From assembly GCF_032884065.1 (NCBI RefSeq), contig NC_088883.1:124001-188000 (forward strand): 64,000 bases of DNA. Direction: 5' to 3'. The stretch is from Artemia franciscana (Eukaryota > Arthropoda > Branchiopoda > Anostraca > Artemiidae). This document shows positions 1-10,959 of the stretch, in pieces. A program made the translations under genes and the position numbers. Below the pieces are notes generated by a model that saw only the letters and a list, made by a program, of their open reading frames with translations, ran no database searches and was not told the DNA's origin. Numbering within the stretch: the first letter of the stretch is position 1; the number at the start of each line of letters is the position of its first letter.

Positions 1-141
1 AAAATAAGGAAGAATAAGACTGAAAAACAATCTAAGAAACAATCTAAAGCAACAGAAAAACAATCTAAGAAACAATCTAAAGCAACAGAAAAACAATCTG
101 TTGCTTTAACTAGCAACAGATTTGCTGCCCTTCGACTTTAG
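1..141 (+). CDS. C-terminal end of an open frame running in from the left edge, Lys/Gln/Ser-rich
   Basis: The frame is open from the first base to a TAG at 139-141 (46 codons). It contains two full copies and part of a third of an 11-residue repeat (TEKQSKKQSKA). It ends in TSNRFAALRL, and an 'NRFAAL'-like string is often seen in ORF1/gag-like proteins of retroelements. The start lies outside the window. No catalytic motif is visible. It could be the tail of a retroelement ORF1 or a low-complexity host protein. Confidence 0.35.
   Translation, partial: KIRKNKTEKQSKKQSKATEKQSKKQSKATEKQSVALTSNRFAALRL
22..102 (+). repeat. 33-bp in-frame tandem repeat (about 2.4 copies)
   Basis: Repeat starts are at 22, 55 and 88, exactly 33 bp (11 codons) apart. 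The first two units are identical. The unit length is a multiple of three, so the repeat keeps the reading frame of the partial CDS in which it sits. Confidence 0.8.
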
Positions 142-1494
142 ATTCAAACTAATTCATAAAATGAAACACAAAATTTATTTGAAGTCTTATATTTAAATTT
201 ACATTTGAATTTATCCTAAAAATTAAAATATGAACGCTTAAATCCCTGCGTATGAACAATAAAAAAATCATACCTGGCAAAAGAGCAGAACTCTGAAGGG
301 CAAAATTGCTAGCCGTGACGTTCGAAAGTGAAAATCATGAATAGGCATTCTATCAAAAAGACTTGTGACACATAAAACTTACAATGTAATACATTGTATA
401 ATAAATAACCCTTGTGGAAACTTCTTTTAATGGAAGAATGACTTTTATGACCCAAAAATATACTTCAATTAAAACACCCAACAAATGCCTTTCGCATAAC
501 AAGAGTGTGAAGAAATAATTACACTTGACAGATATATACTCGCTGAAAAAAAGGGGTGTAATTAAAAGTAAAAATTATATTCGAAAACATAACTGTAAAA
601 CCTGAATCGATTTTGAAAGAATGTTAAATTATACCCGAAGACCGCCATGTCGGATTTCAGACTCATAAAAAGTTGCCACCCATTTTATGAATTAACCAAT
701 AACAATGCAGGATCTCGGCCAGACATTTAAAGAAATAACCAATCACAGTGCTGGATCTCAACAGCTGAGTGGTAGATATATAATTATTTGAAGCCCGATT
801 ATTTTGTCAAATAAATTCTGTTTATTTATGTAATCATCGCAAGCTAGATAATTATGTCAAATAACTTAATGAAAGCTACAACGCTATAATTTTAACTTTT
901 TTCTTTTTCAAAATAGAAAATTATATAAGACAAAAAAGTTACAAATTAACTTACTAACCAAATTTGTTTATATTCGAGGAAAAAATGCAATCTTTTTATA
1001 TTTGTCAAGTTGAAACTATCACGTTTACCTATTTATTTATCTAACCTAAAATTTCAGCGTAATCTAGTTTACACTTAAAAATGTTAACTAGTTGTTCATA
1101 AACTAATTCAAGACATCGCTATATATGTAACAAATAAATTGGTTCGGTGCGCTGCATGGGAAAAACACTCAAAGCGCTGTTCCGTGCGCCGTGTTGTGCC
1201 GTATTGTGCACCGCAAACTAAAAGACTTAATGCGATGCACAAAAAATACTTAGTTCGTTGTATAAACAAAAAATAATAATGCGCCGCATGAAAAACACTT
1301 AATGCGCCTCATAAAACAATTTTTTTCTTTCTGTACTTGGATAAGAAAGGCAATGCATATAGAAATATAATAACTTAAATATTTCTGACCTAAAGAAATT
1401 AATACCATAATATTTCCAGATAATCCTCAAGCTAATCCCACGAGAAGAGGTAAATATAGATTATATCCTGGTTTGAATAAAAAAAACTAACAAA
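142..1494. other. AT-rich stretch without a recognisable gene
   Basis: No reading frame or domain is recognisable. The only structure is at about 1141-1315, where GCGC/ATGCG-containing segments recur with A-rich spacers ('GCGCCGCATGAAAAACACTTA' and variants). This looks like a badly decayed minisatellite with units of roughly 45-60 bp. Confidence 0.4.
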
Positions 1495-2049
1495 ATGCAT
1501 TTAAAGAAAACGGTCAGTAACCCAAATTTTAAAAACGATGAACCAGAATACAAGCTCTTAGACCGCTTAAAACCGGGTTCTGCTGAAGAAAACAAAAGTT
1601 TATCCAATTTGTGGAGATTTAATTATGAATTTAATGAAATAATTATGGATAGCTTGATCAGAAAAGCAGTAATGAATCTGGATTATAAATTTTTGTCAAT
1701 CCTCGTCATTATTAAAAGTAATTTAATAAGAGAGATAATGAATATAATATTATATTGTCGATTTTCACAAGAAGTAATCAGGGTGGGTTTTGAGTACATA
1801 AGAAAACTTTCATCAATCACTTTTGAAGCACTACTTAATATGGTCACCAAGAGGGCTTACCCCCTGATAGCAGACCTCATTGGCGAAAGTCTAGATATTA
1901 TGTGTGACGTAGATGGTTTTACAATTATCTGGCCTCTACATCTTACATTAATACTAGCAGAAAAAAACTTCAAATTGTCAATAAAATCAAACTTAATTCT
2001 TCACTTTACGACAAATATATTAGTAATAATTCAGAAAATGACATTTTAG
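1495..2049 (+). CDS. 184-codon orphan reading frame
   Basis: This is a complete ATG-to-TAG frame of 184 codons, long for DNA this rich in A and T. The protein is not recognised with confidence. Around residues 122-160 there is a segment that loosely resembles an ankyrin repeat (AYPLIADLIGESLD, then DVDGFT and LHLTLILAEKN). The rest is rich in Ile, Leu and Asn and has no clear signal peptide. The nearest neighbours are broken BTB-kelch genes on the other strand. It could be an intact remnant of the same decayed, coding-dense DNA seen at 9.9-13.2 kb, or a chance frame. The ankyrin reading is a weak inference. Confidence 0.35.
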   Translation: MHLKKTVSNPNFKNDEPEYKLLDRLKPGSAEENKSLSNLWRFNYEFNEIIMDSLIRKAVMNLDYKFLSILVIIKSNLIREIMNIILYCRFSQEVIRVGFEYIRKLSSITFEALLNMVTKRAYPLIADLIGESLDIMCDVDGFTIIWPLHLTLILAEKNFKLSIKSNLILHFTTNILVIIQKMTF

Positions 2050-2241
2050 AGGGATGTCCATTTTACATAAGAAAGATTACGATGCACTAAAAAAAATAAC
2101 AGTAAACTTAACTTTTCAAAACTTTTACTTTTCATAAACAAAACTTTTCGTCAGAGGTGTTTCCGGAAACAGACATTATCGTATCTGAAACCATTGTAGA
2201 TTGTGTCAATCCTTCATATTATAATATATTATAATAATCCT

Positions 2242-2388
2242 TCATATATAATCAACACTAGATTTCAGAATATCTGGTTTTATATCTTGTATTTTTATTT
2301 CATTTGATTCTATAACATTGCGTCTAAACATATTATCAAAATAATCACATACAGAAGCAATATTACTTATGTGCTGATATACGCACAT
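2242..2388 (-). pseudogene. BTB-domain fragment (48 codons)
   Basis: On the minus strand an ATG at 2388 opens a 48-codon frame that reads like the middle of a BTB/POZ domain: CDYFDNMF, then [17 protein letters not shown], then DYI. This is the usual 'YF..MF...E.....I...DI.P.....ll.yiY' spacing. It is closely related to the fragment at 20,699 on the other strand ([25 protein letters not shown]). BTB domains dimerise and bind Cullin-3 in kelch-like proteins. This piece lacks both ends of the domain and lies downstream of kelch fragments on the same strand, so it may begin a second copy in a cluster. Confidence 0.6.
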
Positions 2389-2479
2389 CTTCAGCAATCA
2401 ATACAATGTTTGTATACAGTTCATTTTGTAATAACTTTCAATACAATTTTAGTCTGACATAGTTTTTATGTATATTATT

Positions 2480-3195
2480 TTAGGTTATATTTCATTTAAA
2501 TGAGTTTCATTTAAACTGAGTCCAAACTGAAATTATATATCCATAAGATTTGTTGATTCGAAGAGCCCCTACAGTACATACATTCGTAATTGTATCATAA
2601 CATTTCACTAAGTTGTAATCTGCAATTTCGAATCCAATTCTATTATAATAAGTATCTCAAACCAGAAAACACATAATTTTTTCCGTTTACTGCACCTGGT
2701 AATGTACTGTCACATATCGTTTGTTGGTGAAATCTCTGTCCATTCATCACTTACAGAATTCAATTTTTCACATCTGTTTATAGGTTTTATTAAACTTTTA
2801 CCACCAATAACATATAGAAAACCATTTAAAGTAACGATAGATGCGTAACGAAGTTTTATCAATGTTTGTTTTAGTTTTTTATTTTCTCTTGTTTTTATAT
2901 CAAAATATTTATTGACATGCGATATGTTTTATTCTTCACCAGTCCTGAAAATTTTGTCGTTCATGAGTTTTATATTATATAGTTCGTCAAGGTAATATGA
3001 TTTCATATTAACTTTAGTCCAAGATTCATGTCTTGGTGAATATACTTGTGCGAAGTTACTATACCTGTAACGTGTTTCAAACAGGTAAATACAACCCATT
3101 GTTGATATTCTTGGTTTATGTTTTTTTTTTTATTAATTTTTGTTAATTAATAGTTCTTTTATAGTCTTTAAAGGTTCTTCAGAGATGTGTGGCAA
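2480..3195 (-). pseudogene. Broken BACK-kelch segment of a kelch-like gene
   Basis: Read on the minus strand from 3195, this gives the end of a BACK domain, then the start of a kelch propeller (YSPRHESWTKVNMKSYYL), then a 72-codon open stretch (2929 to 2713) with a classical kelch repeat: A-S-I-V-T-L-N-G-F-L-Y-V-I-G-G, then the WTEISP type of strand ending. Kelch repeats form beta-propellers that bind substrates of Cullin-3 ligases. Stops occur at about 2930-2932 and at 2710-2712, so the gene is dead. A BACK end plus kelch start also occurs at 3841-4046 and 4338-4545. Kelch-like genes occur in animals and in some poxviruses; the sequence does not show which source applies. Confidence 0.65.
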
Positions 3196-3199
3196 TCTT

Positions 3200-3830
3200 A
3201 TCAAGGACTTTCATCTAGTTTTAAAATCAATATAACTACTACAAATCCTTGTATATCTAAGTGATTGTGAGTAAAATGCTGAATATGTGATGTTTGAGTG
3301 TATACTTCTTTCAGGCAGCGGGAAACTAATCACTTCAAAATCATCTGTTTGTTATACATTTTGAAACCTAATTTATTATTATCAGAAATATTAATATTGA
3401 AATCGAATAAATAATCTTCTAGACCTGTGCCATGACTAGGTTCAAGCGTCAGCTCTGATGGATAAATATTTTTAGAAATATCAATAAATTTCTTACAATT
3501 TAAAACCAAAATATCATGTAACTATATTTTATTGTTTGACAAAGCATGTTTTCAATTATTTCGATTATTCTTATTCATCATGTATTTGTATTTAAGCTGA
3601 CTTAAAACAAGTCAGCTGGCTTCTCCCCCCCTCCATGGGAATTCGCACAATTTGCTTATACAAATTACTATTAAATCTTATATAAGGCTTATATAAAACA
3701 AATTCTAACAAGTAAAAAATCATGTCTAAGCTGTAACATCTCGAACTAACTATATTGTTAAAGTATTTTATCCATCTAGCTTTATTAAAAGTTTCTATTT
3801 TAAGAACCTCTTTCTAGATAAGAGGAACGG
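3200..3830 (-). pseudogene. Naiad-type Penelope-like RT fragment inside kelch sequence
   Basis: The segment aligns by eye with 15,780-16,400, the reverse-transcriptase part of the large Naiad copy. Shared landmarks are the stretch encoding the NIHSN...SAFF region, the 'cctagttcaagcgt' block, the degenerate YLDD region and the 'ccatgggaattc' motif that encodes the GIPMG core. The frame is interrupted by several stops and it cannot be expressed. Both sides are kelch-gene sequence (BACK end/kelch start at 3841-4046 and again at 3038-3195), so it looks like an insertion into a kelch-like gene. It is truncated at both ends. Confidence 0.65.
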
Positions 3831-3840
3831 TGAATATACA

Positions 3841-4046
3841 TGTATACAGTGACCAGACCTGTAATGTATTTCAAACACATAAATACAACCTATTGTTGAT
3901 ATTCTTGGTTTACGTTTTTTGTAAAATTGAATTTTGATAATCAGTTAATGGTTCTTTTATAGTGTTTATAAATTCTTCAGATTTGTGAAAATTTTATCAA
4001 GGATGTTAAATTAGAAATATGGTTGATTCTTTTATGATTGTAGCAC
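3841..4046 (-). pseudogene. Duplicate of BACK-end/kelch-start segment
   Basis: This is a diverged copy of 4338-4545. Both carry the 'cctgtaatgt.tttcaaacac' block, the 'gatattcttggtt' block and the 'aaggatgttaaat.agaaat' block in the same order. It encodes the end of a BACK domain and the first kelch strand with several stops. It directly borders the Naiad fragment at 3830. Confidence 0.55.
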
Positions 4047-4250
4047 GATGCCAGCTAACACCTTTGGTATTGTCTCCGTCTTTGACAAAACAAGGTACCT
4101 ATCTACCAGACACCTTGCAATTTGGTTAGCCTGGCCTTTACGAATTTAGCTCGCATCCCGTTTGGCTATTTTATAAGGGCAAAAGGTCTGTTTAACGGCT
4201 GATGTCTCTGTACACACTGAGATGAGTGACGGTAATCTAGAAGAAATGTA
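4047..4250. other. GC-richer insert between kelch pieces
   Basis: About 200 bp (including 'gatgccagctaacacc' and 'tcgcatcccgtttggc') are less AT-rich than both flanks and separate two copies of the same kelch segment. I do not recognise it. It may be a short interspersed element, but no A/B box pair is evident. Confidence 0.3.
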
Positions 4251-4970
4251 GAATTACCATAAATATATATATATTTGTCAGTATAATATAGTTTCATTTC
4301 AAACATCCTCCATAATTCACGTCTCGGTGAATAAACATGTAAGTAGTGACCGGACCTGTAATGTGTTTCAAACACGTAAATGCAACCCATTGTCGATATT
4401 CTTGGTTCATATTTTTGTAAAATTAATTTTTGATAATCGATTATTGGTAGTCTTTATAAATTCTTGAGAGATTTGTGAAAAATTTATGAAGGATGTTAAA
4501 TCAGAAATGTAGTTAATCCTTTTATTAGTATTATCTTTGAGCCATAAAATAATTGCTTTCCATACATCTCATTCTTTTGGTATATCTATTTTTTCACTTG
4601 ATAAAATAGCCTTTAGTTCATGATATTCTAGATCTAAAAATTCTTCAGCTTGTATTACATCCATTAATATATCCTCTACGAATGCATGTATAGAACTCTA
4701 ATTCTTTTAAACTTAATATGCCTGCTAATCTTTCTATGTAATGACTATTTAATGTATTAAGATTTTTTATTAGAAAATAACTACACATAACTGTTCAATC
4801 TATCTACTGAAAAAATTAAGAAAATCTCAGAATTACTTCAACATTATCCATACTTATATCTATAAACTTATTATCCATATAATCAATAATAGATTTCAAG
4901 ATATCTGGTTTCATATCTTGTATTTTGAATATAGATATTGGCATTTCTCCGTTAAAAGATTAATCAAAAA
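4250..4970 (-). pseudogene. Broken BTB(end)-BACK-kelch(start) gene
   Basis: On the minus strand the order is: the end of a BTB domain ([17 protein letters not shown], then MDNVEVIL) at about 4960-4830; a BACK domain (AEEFLDLEYHELKAILSSEK, then DVWKAIILWLKDNTNKR) at about 4680-4500; and a kelch start (YVFETHYRSGHYLHVYSPRR) at 4390-4300. Order and spacing match kelch-like Cullin-3 adaptors. Frameshifts and stops separate the parts. The last 75 codons (4390-4166) are open but leave kelch homology near 4250. Confidence 0.7.
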
Positions 4971-7130
4971 TAAAATAGGTGATAACAAATAGCATACAAC
5001 AGTGTCAAAAACTTTAAGACTTAGCCTTTCTATCCCGGCAGATTTTGACTTAATTTTGTTATTAACCTTTTCAAGTTCCAGCAGAGTACAGGGGTTGATA
5101 ACAATTACGCTTCCTGACCCTCATTCATCAATGAAGCCTTCACTCAAACTGACATCACTAGACTGAGCATTATCACTTTTAATTTAAGTCCCAATCTTTT
5201 AAAAATATTTACAAAACTCATCAGCAATTTGCTTCAGTTCAACCACTCGTTTTTTTCATTAAAATTTTATCAATTTGTAAAATTTTACGTTCACCCTTCA
5301 ATATGTCATTTACAATTTTCCAGATACCCTGTGTATCACCAGGATTTTCAACAGTTATTTTTGCGCTGAGAACGATTTGGTAAATTTCCTTGTCGAAAAG
5401 TTTGCTTATTTTCTTTTCATGTTGTTCCACTGGCTGACACTACCCTTGTTTTTCTCTACTTTTTGATTTTTTTTTCATTGATTTTATTTTCTTATCGATT
5501 TTATAAAATAGAATAAAATACATTATTGGTTATCATTGTAAATTACTTATTATTACCAGATAGTCACACATAGTCATAAATGAACCACGAACATGAGAAT
5601 TTTTTTTAAGAATTAAATACCTAATTGTAAAAGTTATCTTCGCTGTCAGAAATAATAAAGTAGAGAGGCACCCGGATACTCCTCCGTTTACCCATAACAA
5701 AATCACCAAACGCTTGGAAAATTATAGGCTCTATGAGTATCTTAGCTCTATGACTATTTACTCTCGTTCTACCGCCTTAGGAATGACGCAGGGACGAATA
5801 ATAGATAGAAATATCTGTAACAAATGAACTAATTTCATTTTTATGCAATCTTTATAAGGGGCGATTAATGCAAGAATTTGCTCCCATTCCATTAAAATAT
5901 TTATCTTGGCTTTTTCTACAATTAGCCATGACATGATGCCCACAACTATTCCCTATTAATTCAAATTTTAAAATTCCATTTTAACTCATTTTCTCTTTGT
6001 CTTTTATGATAGAAAAACCAAACAATATCTCCATTAACAATAATGAAAATCTCTCCGTTCATTATTGGCAAAAGTCTTCAGGCACCTTGTCTATTGCTCG
6101 GCAAATATAGGCAGGCATATCTTGCAAGTGATGAAGATGGTTCCTGATACCTCGGAGTAAATCAAGTATCTAACAATTACGACGAATGACAACAAATAAG
6201 TGAGAAAGATCTTAAACTGACTAGCCATTTGTAATGACAGAGGTTATATTCAATAGAGTTATTAATAATAAATTTATTTATAACAGTAACCAAAATGGTC
6301 TCTTGTGATAATTGCAGTTTAGTATTGGTGATAGTTTTTATGGGTTTTTAGTTTATTTTAGTTGTTAATCTTTCTTTTTTGTACGCTGAAGACATTTTTA
6401 TACAAATGAAATATCCGCGTCATTTTCGTGTTTTTCGCTACTCGCTACTTCGCTACTCGCTGAATTTGCGTTTTGTTTTCTTTCTTCATTGAGTTTTTCT
6501 CTATATCTCATTCTTATCAACTTTCTTGTACAGGGGTTTTATTAGGGTTTTCCTAAAATCGCTAAGTACTTCTCCTTTTTCAACAATCATATTCATAATC
6601 TTCACTAACTTATTTCGAACCTCTATATTTTTTCTATAGCTCTAACCATGTATACCACATTCTCAAAATGTTCTACCGACCTCTCCTTATCACTAATTCT
6701 GGTCCTGTTCCTATCTTTGAAAGGAACACTTCGAGACTGACTACTTCCCAATTTATTAGCATTCCCGTTTAATATTTTACTATTATGCCGTCAAGTTGCA
6801 TTTTCCAGATCCTCGGCAATTTTATTCATTGTTTGCACTTCAAACCTTGTTAGTTCATATTTTAATCCTTTCCCAACTTTCTTTGAATTCCTCTTATTTT
6901 CTATAAAATCTTTCAATCCTCCGAGGCGCCTAAAAAGTTTTCTTCACTTACGAAAGAACTATCCAGTATGTAATTTAACTTGGAATCATTCAATAAAAAT
7001 TTAATTTGGTTTAACTTACCCGTCGACTGTCATGGGTTCCGAAGCTATCTGCGTCACTTTTCAAAGCTTGGTCCAATCGCTTAATCCAATCATGTTCAAT
7101 GATCTTAAAAGCCTGAGCTTGCAATCAAGG
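4945..7130 (-). mobile_element. Decayed non-LTR retrotransposon (linker before RT, possible ORF1)
   Basis: The clearest part is a 63-codon frame at 5430-5239 (GIWKIVNDILKGERK, like the 'W..INDILGR' linker between endonuclease and RT in non-LTR elements). It continues in broken frames to about 4950 with IADEFCKYF and the pre-fingers motif SAGIERLSLKVFD. Further upstream (5,700-7,100) broken frames give hydrophilic text such as RSVPFKDRNRTRISDKERSV that could be an ORF1 relic. No intact catalytic domain remains and the RT proper is missing here. It may be the same family as the RT at 8.8-9.9 kb. Confidence 0.4.
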
Positions 7131-8403
7131 ATTACATCTTAGTTTTCTTGTGAGACCATCGCTAGTAAGCTGGAAACAAAACTTGGTAAGAGAGTTGGAA
7201 AAAAACCTATTTGGAGTTTAACTAAGAATAGATAAGAAACAGGGAAATGATTACCAAAACGCTCTTCAAGTCTGCTAGAGCAAAAAAATATACTTACTCT
7301 GTGATTGATGGCAGTGTCCAGCAGTGGAATAAACTACTACAGAGTGCCAAATCAGAAACTGCTTTCTTGAATCAAAATTAACCGAAGATGAAGTATTTAT
7401 TTATACGCTGCAGGATATAAAAACTTCAATGGGATGATTTGAAAATACTTTATCTTAAAAATCAACTGAGCAATAGAAAAATATTTCTTCTAAAAATTTA
7501 TCGGACAATCTGAAAATACTTGTTCTAGAAATCTACTGGTTTATCTAAAATACTTCTAAAAATCTACTGGGCAATCCTAACATTTAGTGATTTGGCTCAT
7601 TCCTGCAGATAAATATGCTGCCAATATAAAGCCAATATCTTCACCCTAGAAAATACCGGTGGGGTATTTGGAAATCTTTTAGATGTTCAAGCTTTGGTTT
7701 TCTCGTAAAACAAACTTTTATTGTTTAATATTAGTTTTAAAAAAACTCCGAGAAATACACTTTTTAAAGATAGGTAGAGGCCATGTTGAACTCAAGATCA
7801 GACGAAATAGAAACCTACAACAACTCAAACAAAAAACGACTAGTCATTATAATGAAATGATAAATGAAACCAAAACGAAAAGAAAGTAAATAAAGCTTCA
7901 TAGCAAAAAACATACAACAGGTACTGACATAAACACCAAAACAAAAGTTTAGGCTTTGCCTCCTTTTCTCACTATAAAAGTCTGAAACCTACTATATATT
8001 TGGCGCTTTTAAATTACACGGAATATGAAAACAACTGCTAAAAAGGTGCTACAATATAATTTACGTATAAAATGGTTTTTAATTTTTAATATTCCATTTT
8101 TAAGAGACAAAAGTAAACAGAGAGCAACAAGCTTCCACAACCCCTCCCCCCACACACACAACCTCATTTCTCAAAATGCATCCACTCAAAATTTTTAGAT
8201 GACTTTTTTGTTCAAAATTGGCAAAGGTCCAATAATTATGTGTCCATGGTCGACAAAACCCCCCACAGCTCCCAGGGCTAGGGTTGTAAGTTATACAAGC
8301 CATCCATTGTGAATATACAAGGTTTGTATCGAAGGGGTGGTCTAATGCCCTTTGGCTAAGGCTCATTTAATTTTAAATCGAAATTAAATATAAAAAGGAA
8401 GCA
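7131..8403. other. Intergenic stretch; 36-bp tandem repeat and a GC-rich block
   Basis: There is no convincing gene. At 7440-7582 a segment of about 36 bp ('aaaatactt...tctaaaaatctactgggcaatct') is repeated four times with divergence. The 68-codon plus-strand frame at 7683-7889 has no recognisable domain. At 8100-8366 the DNA becomes C-rich with (CA) runs, unlike its flanks. This block is probably a piece of a dispersed repeat. Confidence 0.4.
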
Positions 8404-9895
8404 ATAATAATAATAATTTATTTATGCCCTCTTTACATACAAAAGATGTACACAGAGGAGTATGGAAAGAAAACTGAAAAATATAAAAATTACACTTCTA
8501 ATGAAAATCAGTAAATCATAACTGTTTTTTTTGCACATAACTAAAAAAAACTCACAAAACATGACCTATAAATAGTAACTTGACTCATAAACATAACTTA
8601 TAAAATAGCAGCCATAAATATAGCGCATAAATATCCCTTTTATTACAGAAATAACGACAAAACTGTTTTTCCATTAAATTAGACAATTAAAGGGAAAATT
8701 TATTCTATTTTCTCTAGACCGTCTAAGAAATCGGTCGTATTGTTGTTGTATTTTAACGGTAATATCAAATATTCCGAATTTTCGTATAATATAACTATTT
8801 TTGAACCATAGTGGAATTCAAAAAAAACATTTACAAAACCGGAAAAAGTAAACGCAACATTGAATTATAAATTATAGCAAGTGTTTGTTTATTAAAACGA
8901 CCTTTCAGCCTGACTAGCAGGCCATATGTTTTCCTAAGTTTTCCCAACACAGATGATAACACCATCTTCCGCGTAGCTTTAAATGACGGACCAAGAGGCA
9001 TCCCAACATAATTAATGGAATCTTTATTAATAATATTAAGTGATCCCACCCTAATTGAATAATGCTGGATATCACTTTTACTATTCGCCACTAGGAATTC
9101 TATTTTTGATGGTTCAATCTCTAATCCTATCTCTCGTACATGTGAGTTTAATATATTAATTGCATTCTGCATTGGTATTAAATTATCCGAGAACAACAAA
9201 ATATCATCAGCATACGATAAGTATCTAATGTCGATACCCTTAATCACACATGGGGGTATGAACCGTGCGGCTGATCTAATTGCGTCATTAAATATAAAGA
9301 GTCTAACAACTGACCCTTGTATAACTCCATGGCGTAAATAAATTCGGTTTGAAACTTGCCCTCCCGAAAAGATTCTGTCAAATGAATTACCATACCAGCC
9401 TGCCAAACACTGCCCTATAAATGGGCTCACCCCACTATGCAACAGTGACAAAAAAGCGTGGCTATGCAACATACTATCAAACGCTTTTGAAATATCAACT
9501 CCACACACAAATAATTGGTTTTTAATCTCATGGTGTTGTTCCAATATTTCTAAAAATATTACGTGCGCATTTTGAACCCCTACACCACTTCGAAAACCCA
9601 ACGGTTGATCCCTCATATCACACTGTTGTTAATTATGGAGGTAATATTTTTTCAAATAATTTACTAATAACAGAACAAAGTGTTATTGGTCTATATGATG
9701 AAGATTGTGAAAGATCCTTGCCCTTCTTGCGTATACAAACTACTTTACCTTCACCAATCAAAGAAGGGACATAATGATGGGTTACTATTATTTGAAATAA
9801 CAGCGTAAGATGCTCTAGTAATTTTGAAATACCATACATAAGGTGCTCTAGGAATTCAAAAATTAATATTATCATATCAAATTAAATTGAGAGGT
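8404..9895 (-). mobile_element. 5'-truncated non-LTR retrotransposon, RT domain and TAA-type tail
   Basis: Two minus-strand frames carry one RT. The first (9875-9633) has the fingers region (GEGKVVCIRKKGK, SSSYRPITLCSVISKLFEKIL). The second (9616-8831, 261 codons) has FRSGVG at residues 8-13, motif A DISKAFDS at 41-48, motif B GVIQGSVV at 97-104 and motif C YADD at 135-138. The motif B continuation is RLF where 'SPxLF' is usual, a likely loss of function. A frameshift lies near 9,620-9,640 and the endonuclease is absent (5' truncation near 9,895). About 400 bp of 3' UTR follow and end in TTATTATTATTATT at 8404-8420, a simple-repeat tail typical of target-primed retroelements. The motif spacing suggests a CR1/Jockey-type clade, which I cannot resolve further. 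Confidence 0.8.
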
Positions 9896-10452
9896 TATTT
9901 TCCTCATAATAATAAATCAGTTTTTAATTATACAATTATTGAACCAAGCCAAGAAAATACTAACATAAAATATAAATTGGGTGATGCTGGTTATAAATTT
10001 AAATTAAATTAGTTAATTCTTATAGATCCTGAAACAAATTTACTTAACCTTAAAAATTTACCGGAATTTTGTTACATTCGTTTATTGGATGATGATTTAA
10101 TCAAAATAGATCCAACAAATTTATTTGATAGACATAATTTCAATAGGTTATACTTACAATTTTCAAAATATATTGAATTATAGTATATTTAGAAAGAATC
10201 TATTTCTCCCATATCTTCAAACAGCTAGAAACTTATACATACTAAAATTGTGTACTTTCTCAGAAGAAAAAACCACAAAGGATTATACTACTACAACTAC
10301 AACAAAACTATGTATAAATCTACAAGGATTTGTAGTGAAGTGTTTAATGATGAGGTCGAAGTATATTTTGCAGATGGTAAAAAATCATGTAGTGAATTTG
10401 TAAAAACAGATTCTTTGTATGATAGACCGGTTGTTCAAACAAAAGATTGATC
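9896..10452 (+). pseudogene. Decayed coding stretch of unknown family
   Basis: One plus-strand frame runs for about 95 codons from 9896 with a single TAA (near 10,010). Recognisable amino-acid text includes GYFPHNNKSVFNYTIIEPSQ and LLDDDLIKIDPTNLFDRHN. A second frame gives 66 codons (10,250-10,450) ending at TGA. The composition (Asn, Lys, Ile, Asp) and the rarity of stops in such AT-rich DNA suggest former coding sequence. I recognise no domain. It lies next to other intronless broken frames on the opposite strand (11.0-13.2 kb). Confidence 0.4.
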
Positions 10453-10959
10453 ACTGATTATTAAAGTTTTATAATATGCATACTAGCTGACTGTCAGTTT
10501 ATCTACTGAATTAGTTTTAATTTTCTTCTTTAATTTTATATCTTCAAAATTTGCTTTACTTGTTTTTTCATTAAAGTTCAATATATTTTTCATTTGATGA
10601 AATTGAATTTATATTTGATATTTCTATTTTTTATCAGCTGGCATGAACAACAAATAAAGCTCAAAGCCCATCTATGTTTTTTGTAATGAATATTATTCAA
10701 AATATTTTTTTTGAAGTGTTTTCCATTTTTCAATTCTTTCAATTTGATAAACATTGTTTACTTTGATAATTCTTAAGTATAATTTATCATCTTGCTTATA
10801 TATTAAACGATTTTTTTTTATGCATTGGTTATTGTATTCTTAGTTAATACAACAAAAGCAATACTATTACATTTCAAGATGTTAATCAAGTCAGTTTTAA
10901 TATTTCTTAATAAATATCATCTAATTTATTAATAGAACATCTACCAATAAATTTATTTG

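Noticed and set aside
5758-5943. A 61-codon minus-strand frame as a separate gene
   Set aside because: It lies inside the presumed decayed non-LTR element and shows no independent support.
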